From Niabella insulamsoli (GTDB taxonomy: Bacteria > Bacteroidota > Bacteroidia > Chitinophagales > Chitinophagaceae), in NCBI RefSeq assembly GCF_039652435.2, contig NZ_CP190246.1, forward strand, positions 1,116,001-1,180,000: a DNA stretch of 64,000 nt, given 5' to 3'. Shown piece by piece: positions 16,748-25,987 of the stretch. Within the stretch, counting starts at the first letter, position 1, and every line of letters begins with the position of its first letter. A model generated the notes under the pieces. That model searched no databases, had not been told where the DNA came from, and saw nothing but the letters and a program-made list of their open reading frames with translations. A program made the translations under genes and the position numbers.

Positions 16748-19021
16748 ATGATTTTTTTCAAACGCATTTTTTTCTATGGCCTGTCGCTAATGGCGTTAAC
16801 GGCCAATGCACAGCAACCGCTTGATTACGTGAACCCTTTGATGGGGACTTTGTCGAAATTTGAATTATCCAATGGAAATACCTATCCCGCCATCGGCTTG
16901 CCTTGGGGCATGAACTTGTGGACACCGCAAACCGGCCGCATGGGCGACGGATGGGCATATAAATACAGTGACGATAAAATTGTAGGATTTAAACAAACCC
17001 ATCAACCTTCGCCCTGGATGAATGACTACGGCTATTTTTCCATCATGCCAATCACCGGAAAGATGCGTTTTAAGGAACAGGACAGGGCCAGCTGGTTTTC
17101 GCACAAGGCAGAAGTTGCGCAACCTCATTACTATAAAGTTTATTTGGCCGACGCCGATGTGACAACCGAAATTGCACCCACCGAGCGCGCGGCCCGTTTT
17201 CGTTTTACGTTTCCTCAAACCGACAGCGCTTTTGTGGTAATCGATGCGATCGATCGTGGTTCTTATGTTAAAATCATCCCGGAGGAAAACAAAATTATTG
17301 GCTACAGCACACGCAACAGCGGAAGCGTGCCTGAGGATTTTAAAAGCTATTTCGTTATAGAATTTGATAAACCCTTTGACTATAAATCCACCTGGGATGA
17401 AGATAAGTTTTCTAACAAAGAAGAAATGAAAAGTAAACATGCCGGCGCCGTAATTGGTTTTAAAGGCTTGAAGCGCGGCGATATCGTCAATGCTAAAGTG
17501 GCGTCTTCTTTCATCAGTTTTGATCAGGCCGAATTAAATCTAAAATCTGAAATTGGTAACAAAGATTTTGATGCGGTGAAAACAGGTGGTGCAAAAGAAT
17601 GGTCAAAAGTACTCGGCCGCGTAAAAGTGTCGGGCGGAACGGACGAGCAGCTGCGTACTTTTTATTCCTGCCTCTACCGCATGGTGTTCTTTCCTTTACG
17701 GATGTATGAAAAAGACGCCGGTGGCAACATTGTTCATTATAGCCCCTATACCGGCAAGGCTGAACCTGGTTATAAATTTGCAGGCACTGGGTTTTGGGAT
17801 ACTTTCCGTGCGCTCTACCCGTTTTTACATTTTGTATATCCCGCTATTGCCAAAGAAATGCAACAAGGGCTGATCTCTGATTTTAAAGAAGGCGGATGGC
17901 TGCCCGAATGGTCTTCGCCGGGCTACCGCGGCATCATGGTGGGCAACAATTCTGCTTCTGTGGTTGCTGAGGCGTACCTGAAAGGGCTGCGGGGTTATGA
18001 TATTGAAACATTGTGGCAGGCGTTGGTACACGGCGCTAACAATGAAGGCCCTCATGCCACCGGAAGAAGAGGTGTGTCTTACTACAATCGTTTGGGATAT
18101 GTTCCCAATGATGTAAAGATCAGTGAAAATGTGGCGCGCTCGCTCGAGTATGCTTATGATGACTACGCCATTTATGCATTTGGAAAAGCGATCGGAAAAC
18201 CATCGCTCGAAACAGATGTCTACAAGAAGCGCGCGATGAACTATAAAAAACTTTTTGATCCGCAACATCTTTTAATGCGCCCGAAAAATGAAGATGGCAG
18301 CTTTTCAACACCTTTTAATCCTTATTCCTGGGGTGGCGCTTTTACCGAGGGTAATAGCTGGCATTACTCGTGGAGCGTTTTTCAGGATATTGAAGGTTTA
18401 AAGCAACTGATGGGCGGCAACGATATGTTTGTACGCATGTTGGATTCCGTATTTATCATGCCGCCCGATTTTGGAGATTATTCTTACTACGGATCGGTCA
18501 TTCATGAAATGCGGGAAATGCAGATTACCAATATGGGCCAGTATGCCCACGGCAACCAGCCGATCCAACACATGACTTATCTTTACAACTACGCCGGGCA
18601 GCCCTGGAAATCGCAATATTGGGTTCGGGAAGTTATGGACCGGTTATACAACGCATCGCCGGATGGTTATTGCGGTGATGAAGACAATGGCCAAACATCG
18701 GCCTGGTACGTATTCTCTGCACTTGGTTTTTATCCGGTGACGCCGGCAAGTACGCAGTATGTGTTGGGCGTTCCTCTTTTCAAAAAAGCAGAGATCAATT
18801 TCGAAAACGGCAAAAAACTGGTGATTAATGCGCCGGAAAATAGCGCGCAAAACAGGTATGTGAAATCTGTGACAATGAATGGTAAAAGTATAGGCAAAAA
18901 CTTTTTGGACCATTTTGAGCTGCTCAAAGGCGGGGCGCTTAACTTTGCTTTGAGCGCACAGCCCAATAAAACCCGGGGCGTAGCGGCATCTGATTATCCG
19001 TTTTCGATGAGCACAGAATAA
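16748..19021 (+). CDS. GH92 alpha-mannosidase, second copy
   Basis: 757 residues, signal peptide cleaved near ANAQ (about 22). It is a paralogue of the GH92 at 13002 and keeps the same residues: W90 (HQPSPW), E534 in TEGNSWHY, H586-E587 (VIHEMREM), D644 and D646 in GDEDNGQTSAW. The alpha-1,2 signature is therefore shared. Having two copies suggests different chain lengths, aglycones or cell compartments rather than a different linkage. It is the last gene before a strong terminator, so it closes the first PUL transcript. Confidence 0.94.
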   Translation: MIFFKRIFFYGLSLMALTANAQQPLDYVNPLMGTLSKFELSNGNTYPAIGLPWGMNLWTPQTGRMGDGWAYKYSDDKIVGFKQTHQPSPWMNDYGYFSIMPITGKMRFKEQDRASWFSHKAEVAQPHYYKVYLADADVTTEIAPTERAARFRFTFPQTDSAFVVIDAIDRGSYVKIIPEENKIIGYSTRNSGSVPEDFKSYFVIEFDKPFDYKSTWDEDKFSNKEEMKSKHAGAVIGFKGLKRGDIVNAKVASSFISFDQAELNLKSEIGNKDFDAVKTGGAKEWSKVLGRVKVSGGTDEQLRTFYSCLYRMVFFPLRMYEKDAGGNIVHYSPYTGKAEPGYKFAGTGFWDTFRALYPFLHFVYPAIAKEMQQGLISDFKEGGWLPEWSSPGYRGIMVGNNSASVVAEAYLKGLRGYDIETLWQALVHGANNEGPHATGRRGVSYYNRLGYVPNDVKISENVARSLEYAYDDYAIYAFGKAIGKPSLETDVYKKRAMNYKKLFDPQHLLMRPKNEDGSFSTPFNPYSWGGAFTEGNSWHYSWSVFQDIEGLKQLMGGNDMFVRMLDSVFIMPPDFGDYSYYGSVIHEMREMQITNMGQYAHGNQPIQHMTYLYNYAGQPWKSQYWVREVMDRLYNASPDGYCGDEDNGQTSAWYVFSALGFYPVTPASTQYVLGVPLFKKAEINFENGKKLVINAPENSAQNRYVKSVTMNGKSIGKNFLDHFELLKGGALNFALSAQPNKTRGVAASDYPFSMSTE

Positions 19022-19054
19022 AAGCGCTTACGATAAAACAATATAAAAGAAGCT

Positions 19055-19086
19055 AAAACTCATTCCGGTAAAGGGAATGGGTTTTT
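19055..19086 (+). terminator. Rho-independent terminator after the main PUL transcript
   Basis: AAAACTCATTCC (19055-19066) pairs with GGAATGGGTTTT (19074-19085; one G-T pair), followed by T residues. It separates the block 2953-19021 from the GH172/transporter block. Confidence 0.8.
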
Positions 19087-19343
19087 GGCACATTAGCTTG
19101 CCGGCGTTTCGGCTTTTAAAAAGCGATGAGACAAACATGTGAAATAGGTGCTATGAATTCTTTTTCTTAGAAGTTAATTATTGGGGAAGTCCGGTTTGCC
19201 GCCAGGTGGGCATCTGGCCATAAAACGATAAAGGATAAATAAATGAAACGTTCATTATAAGATTTTCATTTTTGTTGCACAGGGGCATGAAAATTTTATA
19301 CTTGTAAGTCGATTCGATCCATAAAACCATAAACCATTTACGA
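19087..19343 (+). promoter_or_regulatory. Intergenic promoter/operator region before the second PUL block
   Basis: The 322-bp gap after the second GH92 holds the terminator, then this stretch. A -7-like box TATACTTG (19297-19304) closely matches the one before 2953 (TATACTTT). ATTTTCAT (19262-19269) and ATGAAAAT (19287-19294) are perfect 8-bp arms that enclose a TTGTTG -33-like element. ATGAA-ACG-TTCAT (19243-19255) is a smaller palindrome with a central CG, as in many LacI-type operators. I see no gene or RNA in the rest. Confidence 0.5.
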
Positions 19344-20513
19344 ATGAAAAGAATTCAAATCATGCTATTCGCTTTGTGCTGTGCTTTGCTGTCTAATGCG
19401 CAGACAGAAAAATTCAACGGCCTCGATATGAACCTGGGAAATTTGTCGCGGCTTTCTGATGCCAAGACGCGATCCATCAGCCCTGAAAACTTTACAGGCG
19501 AAAAGGGCAAGGGCGCACTCGCCGACCCTGCCGCTGACAAGGGCAAGCGAAATGTGGCCAATGCGGCAGACGCTGCGCGCGATCTGGGCAAAGGTTGGAA
19601 AGTAAATCCTTTTATCATTATCGAACCCGGCGAAACTTTTACCATGGCAGATATTGAAGGCCCTGGCGCCATACAACATATCTGGATGACGCCTACGGGC
19701 AATTTCAATTTTACGATCTTCCGGATTTATTATGATAACGAAGAAACGCCCTCGGTTGAAAGTCCTGTCGGCCCCTTTTTCGGCACGGCCTGGACACAGG
19801 TTTCCTGGCTCAATTCGCTTGCGATTACGGTAAACCCGGGTAGCGCTTTCAATAGCTACTGGAAAATGCCGTTCCGGAAAAAGTGTAAAATTACCATGCA
19901 AAACCTCGATAGCCAGCCTATGCGTTTGTATTATCAAATTGATTATACGCTGACAGAAGTGGGCGCTGACGAAGGTTATTTTCATGCGCAATACCGTAGA
20001 AGTGCGCGCGATCCGAAGTCATCATTACATACCATTGTTGATAACATAAAAGGCAAAGGCCAGTATGTGGGCACGTTTATGGGCGTTGGCGTCAGCAACA
20101 ATGGTTGGTGGGGCGAAGGCGAGATCAAGTTTTTTATGGACGGCGATAAAGAAAACGCCACTATTGTGGGAACGGGCACCGAAGATTATTTTTGTGGCTC
20201 TTACAATTTCGAAAACAAGCGAACCAAGCAATACGAAGAATTTTCCACTGCTTACGCGGGTTTGCACCAGGTGCTGAGGCCTGATGGCGTGTATGGGTCA
20301 CAACAAAGATTTGGCATGTATCGCTGGCATATTATGGATCCGATCCGTTTTGAAAATGATTTAAAAGTGACCATTCAGGACTTGGGGTGGCGCAGCGGTG
20401 GGAGATACCTGCCGCAGCATTCTGATATCATTACGGTGGCTTACTGGTACCAGCGCGAGCCGCACGCCAGGTTCCCCAAGCTCCCTGTCGTGGATGATTT
20501 GGAGGTAAATTGA
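19344..20513 (+). CDS. GH172 (DUF2961) family glycoside hydrolase, short form
   Basis: 389 residues, signal peptide ending near SNAQ (residue 20). It is the single-domain form of the family: 'FTMADIEGPGAIQHIWMTPT' near the N-terminus, 'WWGEGEIKFFMDGD' (about 254-267, candidate catalytic Glu in GEGE) and GTGTEDYF (about 277-284, second catalytic Glu). This form is closest to the characterised exo-acting D-arabinofuranosidases and difructose-anhydride enzymes, which assemble into trimers or hexamers. It starts a second PUL transcript with a mutarotase-like protein and a FucP-type symporter, so the released product may be a pentose taken up by that carrier. The exact linkage is inferred. Confidence 0.88.
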   Translation: MKRIQIMLFALCCALLSNAQTEKFNGLDMNLGNLSRLSDAKTRSISPENFTGEKGKGALADPAADKGKRNVANAADAARDLGKGWKVNPFIIIEPGETFTMADIEGPGAIQHIWMTPTGNFNFTIFRIYYDNEETPSVESPVGPFFGTAWTQVSWLNSLAITVNPGSAFNSYWKMPFRKKCKITMQNLDSQPMRLYYQIDYTLTEVGADEGYFHAQYRRSARDPKSSLHTIVDNIKGKGQYVGTFMGVGVSNNGWWGEGEIKFFMDGDKENATIVGTGTEDYFCGSYNFENKRTKQYEEFSTAYAGLHQVLRPDGVYGSQQRFGMYRWHIMDPIRFENDLKVTIQDLGWRSGGRYLPQHSDIITVAYWYQREPHARFPKLPVVDDLEVN

Positions 20514-20569
20514 TAAGCGCCGATTGCTCTGTTGTGTTGGTCGATCTTGTTAAGTAAAAACATTGCGCC

Positions 20570-21814
20570 ATGAAACATAGAATGCTGATCGTTTTTGCCT
20601 GTATGGCCAGCGGATTTTTCGCTTGTAATAGCCCAGAACCTAAAAAGCCGGTTCAGCAATACAAAATGGATACATTGAAAAAAGGAAGCTTTGGTTTTGA
20701 TTTGGATTTTCTGGGCAGCCGGGATAGCGGCCTGGTAATATTAAAAAGTTCGGATACGCTGGCTCAGATAATTGTATCGCCTAAATACCAGGCTAAAGTG
20801 TTTACCTCAACCGCCAACGGCGCTGCCGGTAAAAGTTATGGCTGGGTGAACTACAAAGCTTTTGACGAAGCGGTCAATACACACATGAATGCGTACGGCG
20901 GAGAAGACCGGCTTTGGTTAGGGCCGGAGGGAGGGAAGTTTTCTTTGTTTTTTAAACCCGGCGCTGAAATGGTTTTCGAACAGTGGCATACGCCGCCCGC
21001 TATCGACACCGAATCCTGGCAAAAAGAGACGCAGACCCAGCAGCGCGTAGACCTTACGAAAAGGCTGACGATAACCAATTATGCAGGGACAAAATTAGAT
21101 ATGCGGCTGGAGCGAAGCGTCAGCATTTTATCAAAAGCTGATATGCAAAGCCGGTTAAATATTTCGCTGCCGCCTGGATTGAAGCAGGTGGGTTTTGAAA
21201 CGAATAATTCGATTATTAACACAGGTAGCGAAGAATGGACAGAAGCAACGGGCATACCGTGTTTATGGAACCTCGACATGTTTAATCCGTCTGAAAACTG
21301 TGTTATCGTCATTCCTTATGACACGAGCGCCACTGGAAAAATAGCGACCACCGATTATTTTGGCGAGATTCCTTCGGATCGTATAAAAATGGACCATGGT
21401 GTTTTATATTTTAAAGCGGACGGCAAAAGCCGGGGAAAGTTGGGGCTGAGTGCGGCGCGCGCTAAAGATGTCGCAGGAAGCTATGATGCCGCTGCGCAGT
21501 TGCTTACTATTATCAAATATGATATCCATCCTGAAGGAAAATACCTGAACCAGGAATGGAACACAGAAAAACCCGTTTTTAGCGGTGATGCTATGAACGC
21601 TTATAACGACGGCCCGCTCGACCAGGGAGGGCAAATGGGCCCGTTTTACGAACTGGAAAGTGTGTCGCCCGCTGCCTTTTTAAGGCCGGGGCAAAAGATG
21701 TCGCACCGCCATAGCGTGTTTCATTTCGAGGGAGAGGCGTCAAAATTAAGTGCGATTTCTTCAAAGTTGTTAGGCGTTTCGATCGGCCAAATCGAAAATA
21801 GTTGGAAACAGTAA
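20570..21814 (+). CDS. Lipoprotein with mutarotase-like fold (DUF6786-like)
   Basis: 414 residues; lipobox GFFAC with Cys19 followed by NSPEPKK. The protein is beta-rich and its pattern recalls the aldose-1-epimerase/mutarotase superfold: 'YGGEDRLWLGPEGGKFSLFF' near 105-124, 'GIPCLWNLDMFNPSENC' in the middle and 'GPFYELESVSPAAFLRPGQK' then HRHSVFHFEG near the end. I think databases call this DUF6786, from memory and not certain. It may convert anomers or bind the sugar freed by the GH172 enzyme encoded 56 bp upstream. It lies 90 bp before the sugar transporter. No reaction has been established. Confidence 0.6.
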   Translation: MKHRMLIVFACMASGFFACNSPEPKKPVQQYKMDTLKKGSFGFDLDFLGSRDSGLVILKSSDTLAQIIVSPKYQAKVFTSTANGAAGKSYGWVNYKAFDEAVNTHMNAYGGEDRLWLGPEGGKFSLFFKPGAEMVFEQWHTPPAIDTESWQKETQTQQRVDLTKRLTITNYAGTKLDMRLERSVSILSKADMQSRLNISLPPGLKQVGFETNNSIINTGSEEWTEATGIPCLWNLDMFNPSENCVIVIPYDTSATGKIATTDYFGEIPSDRIKMDHGVLYFKADGKSRGKLGLSAARAKDVAGSYDAAAQLLTIIKYDIHPEGKYLNQEWNTEKPVFSGDAMNAYNDGPLDQGGQMGPFYELESVSPAAFLRPGQKMSHRHSVFHFEGEASKLSAISSKLLGVSIGQIENSWKQ

Positions 21815-21904
21815 TCCCCATCTATCCTCATGAATTTTTGTTTGCATAACCTATAATTATTTATCTTTCGCGAATAATTATTATCTAACGGTTATACCCA
21901 TTTC

Positions 21905-23206
21905 ATGGAAAATCAATCAGCACCGATAAAGGGAGTAGCGCAAACAGCGCAGAAGTACGGCTTTGCTTTTATTTTAATTACATCGCTTTTCTTTTTCTGG
22001 GGCTTCGTGCACAATCTCGATCCCATCCTCATTCCCCATTTGCGCCGGGGGTTCCGGCTTAATAATTTTGAAGCTTTGCTGGTGGATTCGGCCGTGTATG
22101 TCGCCTATTTTGTGATGGCGATTCCTGCCGGTATCCTGATGAAAAAATATGGTTATAAAACCGGTATTATCCTGGGCCTGCTGCTTTTTGGGATCGGTTG
22201 TTTTCTTTTTGTTCCGGCTGCGAATACCATGCAATATATGTTTTTCCTGGGCGCGCTTTTTATTGTAGCCTGTGGGCTGGCTATATTGGAAACCGCTGCT
22301 AATCCTTATGCAACCGTTTTGGGCCCGCCTGAAACAGCCACGCAAAGATTGAATTTTGCCCAGTCATTTAATGGCCTTGCGGCTTTCGTAGCGCCGGTAG
22401 TCGGCGGATATTTTATTTTGGCCGAGAATCCGCTTAGCGATGCCGAAGTAGACGCTATGACCGAAACAGCAAGGAGCGCTTACCTGCTTTCAGAAACGGC
22501 GACCGTTAAAATGCCTTACCTGATTTTAGGAATTATTATTATCATCGTCGCTATTATTTTCATCTTCACAAAGCTTCCGGATATTAAAGATGAACAGGAA
22601 TCTGAACATCGTGGATTCTTCCATGCGCTGAGGCATAAGCACCTCGTTTGGGCTGTAGCGGCGCAGTTCTTCTATGTAGGCGCGCAGGTTTGCATCTTAA
22701 GCTCGCTCGTTTTGTTTGCGAAAGACGTTGTTTTTATCGAAGAAAATGATGCAAAATGGTATTCGGGCATCGCCGGTCTTGCCTTTATGGCCGGCCGTTT
22801 TGTCGGTACTTTTTTCATGAGATTTGTGCAACCCCGTATTTTACTCGGCATATACGCCATCATTTGCATAGCGCTTTGCGCCGTGGCCATCTTAGGATCG
22901 GGAATGATTACTTTGTATGCCATGATTGGTATCGCATTTTTCATGTCGATCATGTTCCCAACCATTTTTGCATTAGGTATTGCCGGAATCGGCGCTGACA
23001 CTAAATCGGGCTCCAGCCTGATCGTTATGTCGATTGTGGGCGGCGCTATTCTTCCTCCGTTATTGGGATGGATTGGCGACACAACCCAACACTTGCAATA
23101 TGGCTACGTGGTGCCGTTGGTTTGCTTTGCCTTTATTGCATGGTATGCGAAAGTCGGCGTTAAGGCCGATTTAAAATCGGAAACATTGCCGGTGGGAGGC
23201 CACTAA
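21905..23206 (+). CDS. FucP/GluP-type sugar:H+ symporter (MFS, FHS family)
   Basis: 433 residues with 12 predicted membrane helices and a cytoplasmic loop near 218-235. 'FFFWGFVHNLDPILIPHLRR' and 'LAILETAANPYATVLGP' are the family signatures; D39 and E129 match the proton-coupling Asp46 and Glu135 of E. coli FucP. Family members carry L-fucose, glucose/galactose or related sugars. E. coli FucP also accepts D-arabinose, which has the same stereochemistry as fucose at the key carbons, so a D-arabinose or mannose carrier would fit this PUL. It is the last PUL gene; the next gene is convergent, 18 bp away. Confidence 0.93.
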   Translation: MENQSAPIKGVAQTAQKYGFAFILITSLFFFWGFVHNLDPILIPHLRRGFRLNNFEALLVDSAVYVAYFVMAIPAGILMKKYGYKTGIILGLLLFGIGCFLFVPAANTMQYMFFLGALFIVACGLAILETAANPYATVLGPPETATQRLNFAQSFNGLAAFVAPVVGGYFILAENPLSDAEVDAMTETARSAYLLSETATVKMPYLILGIIIIIVAIIFIFTKLPDIKDEQESEHRGFFHALRHKHLVWAVAAQFFYVGAQVCILSSLVLFAKDVVFIEENDAKWYSGIAGLAFMAGRFVGTFFMRFVQPRILLGIYAIICIALCAVAILGSGMITLYAMIGIAFFMSIMFPTIFALGIAGIGADTKSGSSLIVMSIVGGAILPPLLGWIGDTTQHLQYGYVVPLVCFAFIAWYAKVGVKADLKSETLPVGGH

Positions 23207-23224
23207 CCGACCTGGCTTTTACTT

Positions 23225-24490
23225 TTAATGAATAATCGACCTTTGTAATAAAAATACAGCCACGCCTGAGGCAAATCCTACAATGGCGATCCAGGATATC
23301 TTTCGAAGGTACCAGCCAAATTTGATATGCTCAATGCCCATGACGGCCACCCCTGCCGCAGAGCCGATTATAATCGCGCTACCGCCGGTTCCGGTAGTAA
23401 GCGCTAAAAATTCCCAGAAATAATGATCGGTAGGGTAGGTGCTCATATCGTACATGCCTTGCGCTGCTGCCACGAGCGGAACATTATCAACGATAGCCGA
23501 AAGCAGCCCCAACGTTGATCCGATCAGGTAATCATTTTGAAGCGTGGTGTTCAGAAAAGTGGCCAGCGACGCTAACAGGCCAAAGCTTTGCAATGCAGAT
23601 ACCGCCAATAAGATTCCAAGGAAGAATAAAATGCTCGGACTGTCGACTCTTTCAAGGGCCTTCGCCAGGTCGTAGTCATATTTTTTTCTTTTGTGGATTA
23701 AAGTGGTAATGATCCACATAAAACCAACCATCATCATCATGCCCATAAATGGCGGCAAATGCGTAACGGTTTTGAAGAAAGGGACAAACAACAAGCTGCC
23801 CACACCGGCCGATAAAACAATCTTTCCATGCTTTCTCTCCCGGTCGGTAGTTGTCGATACCAGGGGCTTGGCTGTTTCCTGGCCTTTAAAACGATAGCCA
23901 ATAATCAGCGTTGGTATCAGGCAAACCGCAATGCTGGGAATGATCAGCATTTTAATGATATTCAATGCCGTAATCTGACCGCCAATCCACAACATAGTGG
24001 TGGTTACATCGCCCAGGGGAGACCAGGCGCCGCCGGCATTGGCGGCGATAATTACCATGCTTGCAAACCAAAGCCGGTCTTCCTTGCGTTGCAATAACTT
24101 CGCGCATAAAGATACCATTACGATGGAGGTAGTAAGGTTATCCAAGAGCGCGGAAAGGAAAAACGCTAGAAAGCTAATAATATAAAGCAGCTTTCTTTTG
24201 CTGCGTGTTGTAATTCTTTCCGTAATAATATCAAACCCATCATGCGCGTCAATCAGTTCTACGATAGTCATCGCTCCCAACAGGAAGAAAAGAATGGATG
24301 AAATATCTCCCAGATGGTGCAAAAGGCTTTCTGTGGCAGCTTCGCTATCGCCGCTTTGAAGCAAATAAATGGTCCAGCAGAGGACGCCAGTGATCAAAGC
24401 CGGCGACGCCTTATTAACCTTCGTTACATGTTCCAGAGCGATAGCCAGGTACCCAATTACAAAGACGATAATGATTGCTGCTGTTGCCAT
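23225..24490 (-). CDS. nhaD: NhaD-type Na+/H+ antiporter
   Basis: 421 residues, about 11-12 membrane helices. 'LLGAMTIVELIDAHDGFDII', 'ALLDNLTTSIVMVSL' and 'NAGGAWSPLGDVTTTMLW' are the ion-transporter signatures of NhaD, and 'SAIVDNVPLVAAAQGMY' is the second repeat of the DNLTT-type motif. It expels Na+ in exchange for protons across the inner membrane. It is encoded convergently with the PUL symporter and 60 bp downstream of the DUF389 gene on the same strand, so they may share a transcript. Confidence 0.92.
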   Translation of the reverse strand: MATAAIIIVFVIGYLAIALEHVTKVNKASPALITGVLCWTIYLLQSGDSEAATESLLHHLGDISSILFFLLGAMTIVELIDAHDGFDIITERITTRSKRKLLYIISFLAFFLSALLDNLTTSIVMVSLCAKLLQRKEDRLWFASMVIIAANAGGAWSPLGDVTTTMLWIGGQITALNIIKMLIIPSIAVCLIPTLIIGYRFKGQETAKPLVSTTTDRERKHGKIVLSAGVGSLLFVPFFKTVTHLPPFMGMMMMVGFMWIITTLIHKRKKYDYDLAKALERVDSPSILFFLGILLAVSALQSFGLLASLATFLNTTLQNDYLIGSTLGLLSAIVDNVPLVAAAQGMYDMSTYPTDHYFWEFLALTTGTGGSAIIIGSAAGVAVMGIEHIKFGWYLRKISWIAIVGFASGVAVFLLQRSIIH

Positions 24491-24550
24491 GAATGAATAA
24501 TTTGATGGTGAAGCGTGGGCGATAATGCCATTAAAAAAGTCGGGCCTGCA

Positions 24551-25864
24551 TTATTGCATCCTGCTTATAACAATACTGGCGACATTAAGTTTTTTTTGCA
24601 ACCAGTTTAAAAGTTTTTCCTTGTCTTCTTCTGAAATATCTTCTTCCGACATATAGAGCGCGACAGGCACGGTTTGCGTGACGGAATCATTCAGGATGAA
24701 ATCATGACTGCCGATAGATATCGTTGATATTTCCGGGAAAAGAATCCGGGCTTCCCCCATGATACCCTTATTATCAAAAGTGTTTTTATCAATTTTATTT
24801 TGAAGTTGCGACAACAAAAGATTTTTTTCTTTAAGCTCCTGCTCCGAACGGGAAACCGCCAGATTGCCCTGTTCATAAATATTGGCGAGGTTGACTGTAT
24901 CCTGTTTGATTAACAAGCGGGTCGAACTCAGGCCATATTGAGGTAGTTTGTTATTAAGCGAATCAAGTTCTTTCTGCTGCAATTGTTTAGTCAGGAACGC
25001 CACCTGTATTTCCTTTGGTGAGGAATAATAATCGTTTTTATTGTAAACAATCACATCTCCTTTCGATTCAAATTCTGAGCGTAAGAAATGCTTTACATTA
25101 TGCGAAAATTTTTGCTCTTTATACAAATCGTAAGCAAAATAGGCGCTGGGAACCATGATCAGCAAAATAATGCTGGTAATGATATATTTTACCCTTACCT
25201 CATGCTTCTTGTCAATTTGTTTAGTCGCCGGATACTTCAGATATTTTACAATAATATAAGTAGCGATGCAAATAAAGACACAGTTGATCGTGTATAAAAA
25301 CAAGGCGCCTGCAAAATAGGCGTAGTTGCCCGTCGCCAATCCATAGCCAGCTGTGCATAGCGGCGGCATAAGCGCTGTCGCAATGGCCACGCCTGCGAGC
25401 GGCAAACCTTTTTCAACTCTGGTCATCGCAATGACGCCCGCCAGGCCACCGAAAAAGGCGATCATTACATCAAAAATATTGGGTGATGTGCGCGCCAGCA
25501 GCTCCGACTGCGCCTCTTTAAAAGGGCTTAAATAAAAATAAACCGTAGAAACGGTCAGGCTCACAATCGTTGCTACGCCCAGGTTTCGCAACGATCTTTT
25601 AAAAAGAATGAAATCAAAAATCCCCAGGCCAAAGCCCGCGCCAATAATGGGCCCCATGAGCGGGGAAATAAGCATGGCGCCAATAATTACCGCCGTTGAG
25701 TTTACATTAAGTCCCACACTGGCCACAAAGATGGCGCAGGCCAGGATCCAAATAGTGGCGCCTCTAAAATAAATATTGCTTCTTACATTTTTAAGCACTT
25801 TTATCTTATCCTCTTCGCCGCTGTGCAAATTGAATAGTCTACCCAAGCTGTTCATGTCATTCAT
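24551..25864 (-). CDS. DUF389 (TIGR00341-like) integral membrane protein
   Basis: 437 residues. The N-terminal half has about six membrane helices with the DUF389 signatures 'STAVIIGAMLISPLMGPIIG' and 'VAIATALMPPLCTAGYGLA'. Residues about 240-437 are a soluble domain with a coiled-coil stretch ('EQELKEKNLLLSQLQNKID') and a last beta-alpha unit. Function in the family is not established. The neighbouring NhaD gene suggests an ion-related role, which is only a guess. Promoter and start lie near 25864; MNDMNSLG could also start at the second Met. Confidence 0.85.
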   Translation of the reverse strand: MNDMNSLGRLFNLHSGEEDKIKVLKNVRSNIYFRGATIWILACAIFVASVGLNVNSTAVIIGAMLISPLMGPIIGAGFGLGIFDFILFKRSLRNLGVATIVSLTVSTVYFYLSPFKEAQSELLARTSPNIFDVMIAFFGGLAGVIAMTRVEKGLPLAGVAIATALMPPLCTAGYGLATGNYAYFAGALFLYTINCVFICIATYIIVKYLKYPATKQIDKKHEVRVKYIITSIILLIMVPSAYFAYDLYKEQKFSHNVKHFLRSEFESKGDVIVYNKNDYYSSPKEIQVAFLTKQLQQKELDSLNNKLPQYGLSSTRLLIKQDTVNLANIYEQGNLAVSRSEQELKEKNLLLSQLQNKIDKNTFDNKGIMGEARILFPEISTISIGSHDFILNDSVTQTVPVALYMSEEDISEEDKEKLLNWLQKKLNVASIVISRMQ

Positions 25865-25929
25865 TTATAGGTTTGTCGCGCCTGCATCCTGGATGGTTCG
25901 AGCCGAATCATCTCAATTGCAATTATAAT

Positions 25930-25964
25930 AAAAACAGCCGGTATTTTTGATGCCGGCTGTTTTT
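25930..25964 (-). terminator. Rho-independent terminator downstream of the coiled-coil protein gene
   Basis: AAAAACAGCCGG (25930-25941) and CCGGCTGTTTTT (25953-25964) are perfect 12-bp arms with an 11-base loop, with T-runs on either strand. It follows the stop of the minus-strand gene at 25988 and precedes the DUF389 gene. Confidence 0.88.
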
Positions 25965-25987
25965 GTAAAATTCGTAATTCTTCGGAT

